Assembly (NCBI RefSeq): GCF_008016795.1
Contig: NZ_SDIK01000053.1
Span: 1 to 64,000, forward strand
From: Prevotella brunnea
Lineage (GTDB): Bacteria; Bacteroidota; Bacteroidia; Bacteroidales; Bacteroidaceae
DNA length: 64,000 nt
Reading direction: 5' to 3'
This document shows positions 17,717-25,785 of this stretch, one piece after another; the stretch's first letter is position 1; each line of letters opens with the position of its first letter. Position numbers and translations under genes: made by a program. Below the pieces are notes generated by a model that had not been told where the DNA came from, did no database searches, and saw only the letters and a list, made by a program, of their open reading frames with translations.

Positions 17717-18151
17717 CTAAGTACGGTTCTTTATAAGTTTGTTGCTTACATAAATATAGTAGGCGATGATGAATGCTATGAAAAAATAAATAACCCAAGG
17801 AATTAAACTTATATATTGTGCGGAGCAGGCTGCAATATAAAGAATAACCAGTAAAACAATCGGAGTGATGACTTGAATGTAAGAGCTAAGAAGGTTAAAA
17901 TTCTCATCACAATGTGCGAATTTTTTTATTCGAAGCATTTTAAATGGATTTTTCTTATAGTAATTTAGAACCACATAAAGAACAATAGAAATGATAGGTA
18001 GGAAAATAATAGCGTACCTGTCGCCATACTTTGTGACATTTCCTAAAAAATCCCAATGCAATATTATTTCATTAGAATCGCTGATAATTCTGTAAAGGGA
18101 TAAGAAAAATGAAGCAAATATAATTGCTATTGAAAAAAATCTTGTTTTCAT
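17717..18151 (-). CDS. Small membrane protein, DUF1648-like
   Basis: A 144-aa integral membrane protein with about four hydrophobic segments (roughly 5-20, 45-65, 90-110 and 115-135). IILHWDFLGNVTKYGDR at about 28-44 matches the His-Trp motif of DUF1648, seen in SdpI-type immunity proteins and other small membrane proteins. Its function here is unknown. The gene and the 350 bp beyond it are visibly richer in A+T than the neighbours, so it may be a recent arrival. I found no good promoter in front of it. Confidence 0.55.
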   Translation of the reverse strand: MKTRFFSIAIIFASFFLSLYRIISDSNEIILHWDFLGNVTKYGDRYAIIFLPIISIVLYVVLNYYKKNPFKMLRIKKFAHCDENFNLLSSYIQVITPIVLLVILYIAACSAQYISLIPWVIYFFIAFIIAYYIYVSNKLIKNRT

Positions 18152-18475
18152 CTTACATATTGTTTTAACGGTTATAAATTATTATATGGTAAAGGTAAAT
18201 CTTATTACAAATAATAACAAATTCTGGGGAGTATATTTATGATTGTTTAATATATAATCTTTGTAAATTCTTATAATTTAACTTGTATTATATAAAAGAA
18301 AATGTATTTGTTAAGGAATCGTACTCGCTCCTACTTACCTTAAATCCCAAATCAATCATTAAGAATTCACGGTGTTGTATGGCAGTGAGAAATTCTTTAT
18401 CTTTTCCCGGTAGTGTCCTAATCACCATGAAATTATATTACAAAAAACAGGCTCGGAAAATGCTTCGCAATCTAT
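18152..18475. other. AT-rich intergenic stretch
   Basis: Between the DUF1648-like gene and repeat copy 2. A plus-strand frame (18283-18507) would encode 74 residues, but it runs into the repeat element and looks like chance. No promoter or RNA structure is recognised. Confidence 0.4.
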
Positions 18476-18586
18476 TGATAATCAGAACAATATTAATTGC
18501 AATTTAAAAGATGAGCTTTTGCACTCCAATACATGACCTTTTACATTGCAAAAGCTAAGCTTTTACAGAGCGAAAGCTAAGCTTTT
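18476..18586 (+). repeat. Phased palindrome element, copy 2
   Basis: TGATAATCA is centred on 18480 and units are centred on 18513, 18535, 18557 and 18579 (22-bp pitch, 33 bp from the TGA palindrome). Unit 3 is perfect; unit 2 is strongly degenerate. The element lies in the gap downstream of ackA, 460 bp past its 3' end. Confidence 0.85.
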
Positions 18587-18972
18587 GATAGATGAATGAA
18601 GAAAAATTAGGACATTATTGAACTTTTCCCATATCTCCGGGAAGGGTTTTCGCGTTTTCAATATCCCCAAAAAATAAAGCATTTGCTTATCTTTTGTCTT
18701 GCTCGGAGTTGATTAGTGCATGACGAAACAGCGTTATGAAATTATATGCCATGACTACAAAGTTCGCACAAGTATCAGTTGTTCAGAAGTTGTCCAAGTC
18801 AAAGCCACCAATGGAAAAGTCATGCTTGGGTTAAGGACGTGGTAAAGTTTGTAAATTGCAGAATAACAGACACATATAATTGAATGTTCCTAATAGTGGT
18901 CATTAAAAAAAAGAATTAAAGTGGTTGCTGATGACCGATTTAGGCTTATTAACCGTTTTGAGCTTAAGATAT
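18587..18972. other. Intergenic sequence downstream of ackA
   Basis: Holds only short frames. A stretch at about 18736-18831 reads as a 30-codon plus-strand peptide (MKLYAMTTKFAQ...) that could be a remnant, but I cannot assign it. No promoter or RNA is recognised. Confidence 0.35.
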
Positions 18973-19023
18973 AAAAAGGTTGGCAAGCGGATTACCATCG
19001 TAATCGTACTTGCCAACCTTTTT
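18973..19023 (-). terminator. Terminator of pta-ackA
   Basis: Perfect 15-bp inverted repeat (18973-18987 with 19009-19023) with a 21-nt loop, flanked by A5 and T5, 23 bp past the ackA stop. The symmetry would let it work on both strands. Confidence 0.85.
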
Positions 19024-19046
19024 GATGTATGCAATAACCTTTTGGC

Positions 19047-20252
19047 TTATTTCTTGGCAGCCATTACAAGCTCCTGAGTGTCGCGAGCAATGACGATTTC
19101 CTCGTCGGTCGGGACAAGAAGCACCTTCACCTTGGAGTCGTCGGCTGAAATCACCTTTTCCACACCACGGCAGTTGTTCTTCTCAACATCCATCTTGATG
19201 CCCAAGAAATCAAGACCTTCCACTGCATCGGTGCGCAGACTGATTTGATTCTCGCCCACACCTGCCGTCCAAACAATCACATCCACGCCACCCATGGCAG
19301 CCGCATAAGCACCGATGTATTTCTTGATGCGATAGTTGTACATCTTCAGAGCCAAGATGGCACGTTCGTTGCCTGCGGCTTCGGCAGCCTCAATCTCACG
19401 CATGTCAGAACTGATGCCGGTGATACCGAGCACACCACTCTCCTTATTCAGGTAGTCTGCCATTTCCTGCGGTGTCTTTCCGAGCTTCTCCATCATGTAA
19501 GTTACGGCTGAAGCATCAATGTCGCCGGAGCGAGAACCCATCATCAGACCTGCCAAAGGAGTCAGACCCATGGAGGTGTCAATAACTTTGCCGTCTTTGA
19601 TGGCAGCCATGGAAGCACCATTGCCGATGTGGCAAGTGATGATTTTCTGACTTTTGTAATCCACACCGAGAATTTCGCAAGCGCGTTGAGAAACATAGCG
19701 ATGGCTGGTTCCGTGGAAACCGTAGCGACGCACGTGATATTTCTCGTACATTTCATAAGGCACGGCGTACAAATACGCATAGTTCGGCATGGTGCTGTGG
19801 AAAGCATTGTCGAAGACCGTTACCTGTGGGGTGTTCGGCATTAAAGCATCAACGGCACGCAAGCCACGCAAGTGTCCGGCGTTATGAACCGGTGCGAGGT
19901 CGATAAGGCTTTCTATGCCCTTTTCCACCTCTTTTGTCACGATGCAACTCTTCTCGAAGAGGTCGCCACCCTGCACAATGCGATGGCCCACTGCATCAAT
20001 TTCGTCCAAGCTCTTTATGGCTCCTATCTCCGAATCCAGCAACACCTTAAAGACCAAAGCCACTCCTTCCTTATGGGTTGGGAGGTCGGCCATGATTTGT
20101 TTTTTCTCGCCGTTGTTGAGTTTCACCTTGATGAAAGCCTCATCGAGCCCGATGCGCTCAACGCCACCCTGAGCCAACACTGACTCATCTGTCATATCGT
20201 ACAACTTGTACTTAATGGAACTGCTACCGCAGTTTAACACTAATATCTTCAT
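19047..20252 (-). CDS. ackA: Acetate kinase
   Basis: Converts acetyl phosphate and ADP to acetate and ATP, the energy-yielding end of acetate fermentation. The ASKHA signature LNCGSSSIKYKLYD is at residues 5-18. The catalytic His lies in HNAGH, and GFHGTSHRYVS, HIGNGAS, MGLTPLAGLMMGSRSGDID and TAGVGEN are all canonical. At 401 aa it is full length. It follows pta by 122 bp on the same strand and ends at a strong terminator. Confidence 0.97.
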   Translation of the reverse strand: MKILVLNCGSSSIKYKLYDMTDESVLAQGGVERIGLDEAFIKVKLNNGEKKQIMADLPTHKEGVALVFKVLLDSEIGAIKSLDEIDAVGHRIVQGGDLFEKSCIVTKEVEKGIESLIDLAPVHNAGHLRGLRAVDALMPNTPQVTVFDNAFHSTMPNYAYLYAVPYEMYEKYHVRRYGFHGTSHRYVSQRACEILGVDYKSQKIITCHIGNGASMAAIKDGKVIDTSMGLTPLAGLMMGSRSGDIDASAVTYMMEKLGKTPQEMADYLNKESGVLGITGISSDMREIEAAEAAGNERAILALKMYNYRIKKYIGAYAAAMGGVDVIVWTAGVGENQISLRTDAVEGLDFLGIKMDVEKNNCRGVEKVISADDSKVKVLLVPTDEEIVIARDTQELVMAAKK

Positions 20253-20374
20253 TTGTTTTCGTTTTATTTTAAGTCATGGGAAAATTATCTTTCGCCAATC
20301 AGAGCAACACTTTCAATCGCCCAATCGCAAAAGATTTCCACTTCGTCATTATTCCTAATCGTGAAGATCACGGC

Positions 20375-21421
20375 TTAAGCCTTCTTAGCATTCTGTGCCT
20401 GACAAGCAGTGATGGCTACCATGTAATAGATATCATCGACAGAGCAACCACGCGAGAGGTCGTTCACCGGACGGGCAATACCCTGAAGAATAGGACCAAT
20501 GGCAGTGGCACCACCCAGACGCTGAACCAGCTTGTAGCCAATGTTACCCACCTCAAGATTGGGGACAACCAAGACATTGGCTTTTCCTGCCACATTCGAG
20601 CCTTTTGCTTTCTTGGCTGCCGTAGTGGGATCGAGAGCGGCATCAGCCTGCAATTCGCCGTCCACATTTAATGTGGGGAATTGTTCCTTCGCTATTTGCG
20701 TGGCTTCGATTACCTTATCGATAATGTAAACGCTCTTGCCCGTTTCTTTATCTTTGGCATCCTTGGCAGATCCTTTGGTGGAGAAGCTCAACATAGCCAC
20801 GTTGGGAACCTCAATGCCGGCAACGCTCTTCGCAGTTTCGGCAGTGGTAAACGCTATCTGTGCGAGCTGCTCTGCGGTTGGGTTGGGTGTTACGGCAACA
20901 TCGCCCATGACAACGATACCGTTATCGCCATATTGCTTCTCGTTGGTTATCAGCAACATGGCACCGCTCACACAAGTAATGCCCGGAGCACACTTGATAA
21001 TCTGCAATGCGGGACGCAGCGTATCGCCTGTCGTGGAGAGAGCACCGGAGATTTGTCCGTCTGCCCCTTCTGTCTTGATAATCATACATCCCAAATAGAG
21101 ATTGTTCTTCGTTACCAAATCGCGAGCCTGCTCAATGGTCATGCCTTTCTTCTTGCGAAGTTCCGCCAACTTCTCGGCATACTCCTCGGTCTTGGGGTTG
21201 TTCATCGGGTCGATGATGGTAGCCTTGTCGATGTTTTTCAATCCCCATCCGGCAGCAAGTTTCTTGATGTTTTCTGGGTTTCCAATGAGAATAAGTTCTG
21301 CAATGTCGTCGGCTAATACTTTGTCAGCGGCTTTCAGGGTTCTCTCTTCCTCAGCTTCGGGAAGCACGATACGTTGTTTGTTCGCCTTCGCGCGCGCAAT
21401 AATCTGCTCTAATAAGTCCAT
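20375..21421 (-). CDS. pta: Phosphate acetyltransferase
   Basis: Transfers the acetyl group of acetyl-CoA to phosphate, giving the acetyl phosphate used by AckA. The 348 aa correspond to the short form without the N-terminal CobB/DRTGG regulatory domains. N-terminal IVLPEAEEERTLKAADK and the C-terminal LVVPNLEVGNIGYKLVQRL and RPVNDLSRGCSVDDI are family hallmarks. First gene of the pta-ackA operon, behind a perfect promoter that gives a leader of about 37 nt. Confidence 0.96.
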   Translation of the reverse strand: MDLLEQIIARAKANKQRIVLPEAEEERTLKAADKVLADDIAELILIGNPENIKKLAAGWGLKNIDKATIIDPMNNPKTEEYAEKLAELRKKKGMTIEQARDLVTKNNLYLGCMIIKTEGADGQISGALSTTGDTLRPALQIIKCAPGITCVSGAMLLITNEKQYGDNGIVVMGDVAVTPNPTAEQLAQIAFTTAETAKSVAGIEVPNVAMLSFSTKGSAKDAKDKETGKSVYIIDKVIEATQIAKEQFPTLNVDGELQADAALDPTTAAKKAKGSNVAGKANVLVVPNLEVGNIGYKLVQRLGGATAIGPILQGIARPVNDLSRGCSVDDIYYMVAITACQAQNAKKA

Positions 21422-21464
21422 AGTTTTATCTTAAAGTTTTATCATAAATGTCCATTTTGCGATG

Positions 21465-21496
21465 CAAAGATAGCAAATTAGCCCTATAACGCCAAA
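21465..21496 (-). promoter_or_regulatory. Promoter of pta-ackA
   Basis: On the minus strand: TTTG (21493-21496), 20 bp, TATCTTTG (21465-21472). A perfect match, as expected for a strongly expressed fermentation operon. Confidence 0.8.
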
Positions 21497-21534
21497 CTTA
21501 CCCTTACTTTTTTACACCTTATTAATAGTAGAGA

Positions 21535-21566
21535 GTTGGTTGTTTCAAAAAAAAGAGGTAATTTTG
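21535..21566 (+). promoter_or_regulatory. Promoter of the DUF2156-GNAT gene
   Basis: GTTG (21535-21538), 20 bp, TAATTTTG (21559-21566). Transcription would begin near 21573, after the first in-frame ATG at 21568, so translation must start at the next one (21592). Confidence 0.55.
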
Positions 21567-21591
21567 TATGAATTACAATAGAAAGCACCAA

Positions 21592-23337
21592 ATGATTAAA
21601 TTTCAAGATATTAAAACTACCGATCGCGAACTGATACAGAGCTACACAATAAGAGGTGAGCGACAGAATTGCGACTTGAGCTTTGTAAACATCATATCGT
21701 GGAGATTTCTCTACAACACGGAAGTGGCAGAGGTTGATGATTTCCTGATTTTCAGATTCTATTCCGGCAGACACCTTGCTTATATGGCTCCGCTTTGGAA
21801 GGGGGAATGGAACGAGACAAAGCAGGAAGCATTCACGGAGATGGTGAATAGGATGCGCCAAAACTCCATCGCTTCCGGGCATCCGTTTCTCATGTTGGGC
21901 GTTTGTGGGAATATGGTCGATATCATTGAGAAAGCGTTCCCCGACACATTTATCATCAAGCCCGACCGCGATCACGCGGATTACATCTATACCAGAGAGA
22001 AACTTGCGAACCTCGCAGGAAAGAAACTGCAATCAAAACGCAACCATTGCAATAAGTTCCGAAAACTATACCCAAACTATGAATATAGTCCGCTCACAAA
22101 GGAGATGATACCGGAGTGCTTGGAGCTGCAGAAAGAATGGCGCATCATTTCTAAACATGAGGAAAACGGAGAGAACGATTACACCGATGAACTGCGTTCC
22201 ATGACGCGAGTGTTCGAGTTATGGGATGAATTGGACGTGCTCGGGGGTGCTATCAGAGTGGACGGAAAACTCATCGCATTCACTTTCGGAGGACCAATCA
22301 ATCATAACACTTTTGATGTCTGCGTGGAAAAAGCGAATGCCAACTATGAAGGGGCTTTTTCCATCATCAATCAAGAGTTCGTACGACATCTTCCGGAGCA
22401 ATACACCTTTATCAATCGGGAAGAAGACTTGGGCATTGAGGGACTTCGCCGGGCAAAACTCTCATATAAACCCGACGTACTATTGGAGAAATGCACGGTC
22501 ATGGAGAAACGACCTTTGGCACAATTTGGTGAACAAGATGAGATAACGAAAGCTACCGCTAACCTTTGGCGCGACACTTTTCATGACCGAGAGGAGTTCA
22601 TCCGCCTTTATTTCTCTCGGGTGTTCCGACCGGAATACAACGTGGTGAGCCAACTTGACAACAAAATCGTGGCAGCACTGCAAACCCTTCCTTATCAACT
22701 TAAATTCCATAATACACAGGTATCCATCAGCTACATCAGTGGAGTGAGCGTGGATAAAAATTACAGAAAGCAAGGCATCGGAGGCAATCTGATGAGTCAG
22801 GCGCATTTCCGGATTTACCAGCAAGATTTCATGTTTGCCACCCTCATCCCTGCAGAAGACTGGCTATACGATTGGTACGAACGATGCGGATACACTCATA
22901 ACATCGTTTGCACGCCACCACCAACATCCATAGATGAAATGTCGTTTGAGGAGTTCGACCAATGGCAAAGAAAGAAAACATGCGTGATATTGCACGACAA
23001 GGAGGGATTCGACATCATCCAAGAAGACCGCCGGCTTGCCACACCGGATGAACTGACAGCCCAACACGACCGCAAAAACATTCTCGGCATGATAAGGGTG
23101 ATCAACGCCGAGAAGGCATTCGCGCTCTACGCAAAAAGGCATCCGGAAGAGGAACGCAATTATCGGGTGTACAACGATTCCGACATTCCCATGAACAACA
23201 TGTACTTCAAGGTGAAGAAAGGACGAGTAACACACACCAACCGACCTCTTCCCTGCCCCACGGCACTGACAATAAACGAATTGGCAGATTTAATTTTAGG
23301 CGATGAAGGTTTGGAAATGAACCTTATGTTGAACTAA
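21592..23337 (+). CDS. DUF2156 + GNAT fusion protein
   Basis: A 581-aa protein with two acyl-transfer-type modules. Residues 1-290 match DUF2156 (the phosphatidylglycerol lysyltransferase-like GNAT relative): AGKKLQSKRNHCNKF, LQKEWR, GGAIRVDGKLIAFTFGG and INREEDLGIEGLRRAK. From about 300 to 430 is a second GNAT domain with the acetyl-CoA loop VDKNYRKQGIGGNLM and YDWYERCGY. The last 130 residues resemble the tail of Eis-like acetyltransferases. It probably modifies an amine or an aminoacyl acceptor; the substrate is unknown. The start follows from the promoter, which lies over the first ATG. Monocistronic. Confidence 0.75.
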   Translation: MIKFQDIKTTDRELIQSYTIRGERQNCDLSFVNIISWRFLYNTEVAEVDDFLIFRFYSGRHLAYMAPLWKGEWNETKQEAFTEMVNRMRQNSIASGHPFLMLGVCGNMVDIIEKAFPDTFIIKPDRDHADYIYTREKLANLAGKKLQSKRNHCNKFRKLYPNYEYSPLTKEMIPECLELQKEWRIISKHEENGENDYTDELRSMTRVFELWDELDVLGGAIRVDGKLIAFTFGGPINHNTFDVCVEKANANYEGAFSIINQEFVRHLPEQYTFINREEDLGIEGLRRAKLSYKPDVLLEKCTVMEKRPLAQFGEQDEITKATANLWRDTFHDREEFIRLYFSRVFRPEYNVVSQLDNKIVAALQTLPYQLKFHNTQVSISYISGVSVDKNYRKQGIGGNLMSQAHFRIYQQDFMFATLIPAEDWLYDWYERCGYTHNIVCTPPPTSIDEMSFEEFDQWQRKKTCVILHDKEGFDIIQEDRRLATPDELTAQHDRKNILGMIRVINAEKAFALYAKRHPEEERNYRVYNDSDIPMNNMYFKVKKGRVTHTNRPLPCPTALTINELADLILGDEGLEMNLMLN

Positions 23338-23368
23338 AAAGAAGAACACGGAGGAATGGAAAGGGGAT

Positions 23369-24142
23369 TTATCGCGCCATTTCAGTAGTGAGAATGCTTT
23401 CCAACTGTTCTGCCGTCAGTCGCAATTGGAAGTCTCCCTTAATGGCAACAGAGATGCGCCCGGTCTCTTCCGACACCACAATTGCCACAGCATCGGAGTT
23501 CTGCGAGATACCCAGAGCAGCACGGTGGCGAAGTCCTAATTCCTTCGGGATGTCCTGACTATGGCTCACAGGCAGGATACAACCTGCTGCCTTGATGCGC
23601 TTCTTCGAGATAACCATAGCACCATCGTGCAACGGTGAGTTCTTAAAAAAGATATTTTCTATCAGCCGCTGGTTTATGCGTGCATCGATGGTGTCTCCGG
23701 TCTCAACAATGTCCTGAAGGCTCACTCCACGTTCCAATACAATCAACGCGCCTACCTTGCCACGCCCCATACTCATGCACGCCATGACAATGGGTAGGAT
23801 GGCCTCACGATCCACGCTGTCTTTCTTTCTGTCGCCTAAAAACAATTTCAAGAGGTTTTTCACTCTTTGATGTGCGCCAAGGTTGTAAAGGAAATGACGA
23901 ATCTCTTCCTGAAAAAGCACGATAAGTCCGATAACACCAACGGAGACGAGCTTATCCATGATACTACCCAAGAGACGCATTTCCAACACCTGACTTACAA
24001 TTAGCCATAGGACAACAAACACCATGATGCCAACAAAGACGTTGAGCGACCGGGACTCTTTCATCACACGATAGAGATAGTAGAGCATGAGCGCCACCAA
24101 TACAATATCAATGATATCTTTTATGCCAAACTCAAAAAACAT
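23369..24142 (-). CDS. cdaA: Diadenylate cyclase CdaA
   Basis: Makes the second messenger c-di-AMP from two ATP at the membrane. Three membrane helices fill residues 8-75. The DAC domain follows, with the catalytic DGA (173-175, in LHDGAM) and RHR (205-207, in GLRHRAALG). At 257 aa it is the usual CdaA size. It lies 167 bp behind folP on the same strand, a pairing common in Bacteroidetes. No CdaR-like partner is encoded next to it. c-di-AMP usually controls potassium and osmotic balance and the cell wall; no receptor is visible here. Confidence 0.93.
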   Translation of the reverse strand: MFFEFGIKDIIDIVLVALMLYYLYRVMKESRSLNVFVGIMVFVVLWLIVSQVLEMRLLGSIMDKLVSVGVIGLIVLFQEEIRHFLYNLGAHQRVKNLLKLFLGDRKKDSVDREAILPIVMACMSMGRGKVGALIVLERGVSLQDIVETGDTIDARINQRLIENIFFKNSPLHDGAMVISKKRIKAAGCILPVSHSQDIPKELGLRHRAALGISQNSDAVAIVVSEETGRISVAIKGDFQLRLTAEQLESILTTEMAR

Positions 24143-24309
24143 AGACTAAGTTTCTTTCGCTCTCAGCGGTGAAGACAGCTGTCGTTTCGGAGAGCATATG
24201 ATCTTTTTTTAATTATTCTTCGCAGAAGTGGGTTTCCACTTAATCAATCCACTGCTTTGTCATGGAGGGGTCATGCCTCCACAGCAACAAAATCCGACAG
24301 GAGGGTTCG

Positions 24310-25143
24310 CTACGAGCGTATCATGGTTTCATATATCTTTACTGCTTCCACCGCCTGCCTTACATCGTGAACGCGGAGGATGGCAGCACCTTTCATCAGC
24401 GCGATGGTATTCAACACCGTGGTTCCGTTCAGACTCTCTTGTGGAGTGATGCCTAAAAGTTGATGAATCATGCGTTTCCGACTGATGCCTACGAGGATGG
24501 GAAGTTCCATGACAAGCAGTTTCTCCATTTCGTTCATCAAGGTAAGGTTGCCCGCAACGGGTTCTTTTCCAAAGCCAAAGCCGGGATCGAGAATGATGTC
24601 TTTTTGCCCAAACGAGCGCAACTCTTGGACTTCACGCGACAAATCGACAAGCATATCGTGCAGGCTTGCTGCCTTCGACATGAGTATATAGGGAACACCC
24701 AATCCGGCTACCGTGCGAAACATATCCCGGTCGGAGCCTTCTTCCACGTCGTTGATGATATCCACGCCGTATTCTTCCACTGCACGACGAGCAACCGAAG
24801 CACGAAAGGTATCAACGGAAATCACCGCATCAGGATAAACTTCGCGAACGATGGGCAGTGCCATTTCCAAGCGTTTCATTTCCTCTTCTTCGCCTGCCGG
24901 ATTGCCACCGGGACGTGTGGAGCAAGCTCCCACATCAATAATCTTCGCTCCCTCATCAACAATTTGCTTCACACGGTTGCGAATGGCATCCGCGGTCTGC
25001 ATGCGGCTGTTGGCATAAAAAGAATCGGGCGTAACGTTCAGTATTCCCATCACGCACGGACGGCTCAAGTCCATCAAACGTCCCTTTACGTTGATGGTGT
25101 AGCTCGCCGGCTTATTCTGTAGTGTAAAAGTTTCTTCGTTCAT
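24310..25143 (-). CDS. folP: Dihydropteroate synthase
   Basis: Joins p-aminobenzoate and dihydropterin pyrophosphate in folate synthesis; the target of sulfonamides. Conserved motifs are MGILNVTPDSF (about 32-42), DVGACSTRPGG (about 70-80), DVEEGSD, DPGFGFGK (about 185-192) and GISRKRMI. The 277 aa are normal. It begins the folP-cdaA unit. The promoter -7 box is only 6 bp before the ATG at 25143, so the mRNA should start at or next to the start codon. If that is not tolerated, MDLSRPC 23 codons later is the alternative. Confidence 0.93.
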   Translation of the reverse strand: MNEETFTLQNKPASYTINVKGRLMDLSRPCVMGILNVTPDSFYANSRMQTADAIRNRVKQIVDEGAKIIDVGACSTRPGGNPAGEEEEMKRLEMALPIVREVYPDAVISVDTFRASVARRAVEEYGVDIINDVEEGSDRDMFRTVAGLGVPYILMSKAASLHDMLVDLSREVQELRSFGQKDIILDPGFGFGKEPVAGNLTLMNEMEKLLVMELPILVGISRKRMIHQLLGITPQESLNGTTVLNTIALMKGAAILRVHDVRQAVEAVKIYETMIRS

Positions 25144-25148
25144 ATCCG

Positions 25149-25179
25149 CAAAGTTAGCTCAATTCCTTTAGAAATCAAA
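25149..25179 (-). promoter_or_regulatory. Promoter of folP-cdaA (near-leaderless)
   Basis: On the minus strand: TTTG (25176-25179), 19 bp, TAACTTTG (25149-25156). The expected start is 25142-25143, which coincides with the folP ATG. Confidence 0.65.
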
Positions 25180-25363
25180 ATAAAGCGTCTGTTTTTCATC
25201 ATTTTTCAGCTTATTCCTTCATGGAGTGGCAGTCTATTTCTTCAATCTTATGAGCGCACCAAGGTCGTGGAATGGAACAAGCGTGGGAGTTTCCCCACCA
25301 ACTGTAGGTTTTTCCCTACTCTGATTTAGGAATTTCTCCATGTGTGGAATGGTTTTCTTTGCT

Positions 25364-25371
25364 TAATTTTG
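25364..25371 (+). promoter_or_regulatory. -7 box of a candidate RNA gene
   Basis: TAATTTTG facing right, with only a weak -33 (TGTG near 25341). No ORF of note follows, but a terminator does at 25706-25748. Confidence 0.4.
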
Positions 25372-25377
25372 CGACAA

Positions 25378-25750
25378 GAACAAAGAGGGGAGTCAAAGCA
25401 TGATTAGGCACTCGAAGAATTGTTGAACATCACAGACCGATGAGGCGGCATGCGAATTGGAAATCTCGCCAAGGGAGCATCGAAGAGTGTACAGAAGTCT
25501 GTTCGGGCTATCCCTGTAGAATGAACAAGTATGATGATATTTATGTCTATCCGTGGCAGGTTAAGAGAAGAGGCATTGGGACACAGGTATGAAAGATGAC
25601 ACAACTGCGGATTGAGAAAATAAAATAAGGTAAAAGATTGCAGAAAGGATAACGCCACTTGTAACTCAATATATGCGTTTCGTCATATCAAAGGGCGATA
25701 ACGACAATAGGACTACACCACACAATCGGTATAGTCCTATTTCTTTTTTA
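25378..25750 (+). ncRNA. Candidate structured RNA (about 370 nt)
   Basis: A 640-bp gap between folP and the C69 gene holds no convincing ORF but has a rightward -7 box (25364-25371) and a rightward terminator (10-bp stem 25706-25715/25732-25741, then TCTTTTTT). In between are nested complementary segments: CAGAC (from 25433) with GTCTG (about 25500), inside it CGATG with CATCG, and inside that GGCG with CGCC. A later hairpin ATATG/CATAT lies near 25670. It does not carry the conserved cores of RNase P RNA, tmRNA or SRP RNA that I know. 6S RNA (including the Bacteroidales-1 form) is a possibility I cannot confirm. Confidence 0.5.
25706..25748 (+). terminator. Terminator of the candidate RNA
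   Basis: Stem AATAGGACTA (25706-25715)/TAGTCCTATT (25732-25741) with a U-rich tail only on the plus strand. It may also end the C69 transcript from the other side, but the minus side lacks a T-run. Confidence 0.6.
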
Positions 25751-25785
25751 TTAAGACAGAGCTCGCGTCTCTATCCTAAGTGTGT

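Noticed and set aside
18283-18507. 74-residue plus-strand ORF
   Set aside because: It runs into repeat copy 2, has no promoter or ribosome site, and resembles no protein I know.
18736-18831. Transposase remnant downstream of ackA
   Set aside because: A 30-codon frame is readable, but I cannot match it to any insertion-sequence family and see no terminal repeats.
24143-24309. A c-di-AMP riboswitch between folP and cdaA
   Set aside because: Only two small hairpins (AAGTGG/CCACTT and TGGAGG/CCTCCA) are present; none of the conserved ydaO-type motifs, and this class is not typical of the phylum.
25404-25658. 84-residue minus-strand ORF between folP and the C69 gene
   Set aside because: It lies inside the region with RNA-like pairing and opposite promoter and terminator signals; the peptide looks random.
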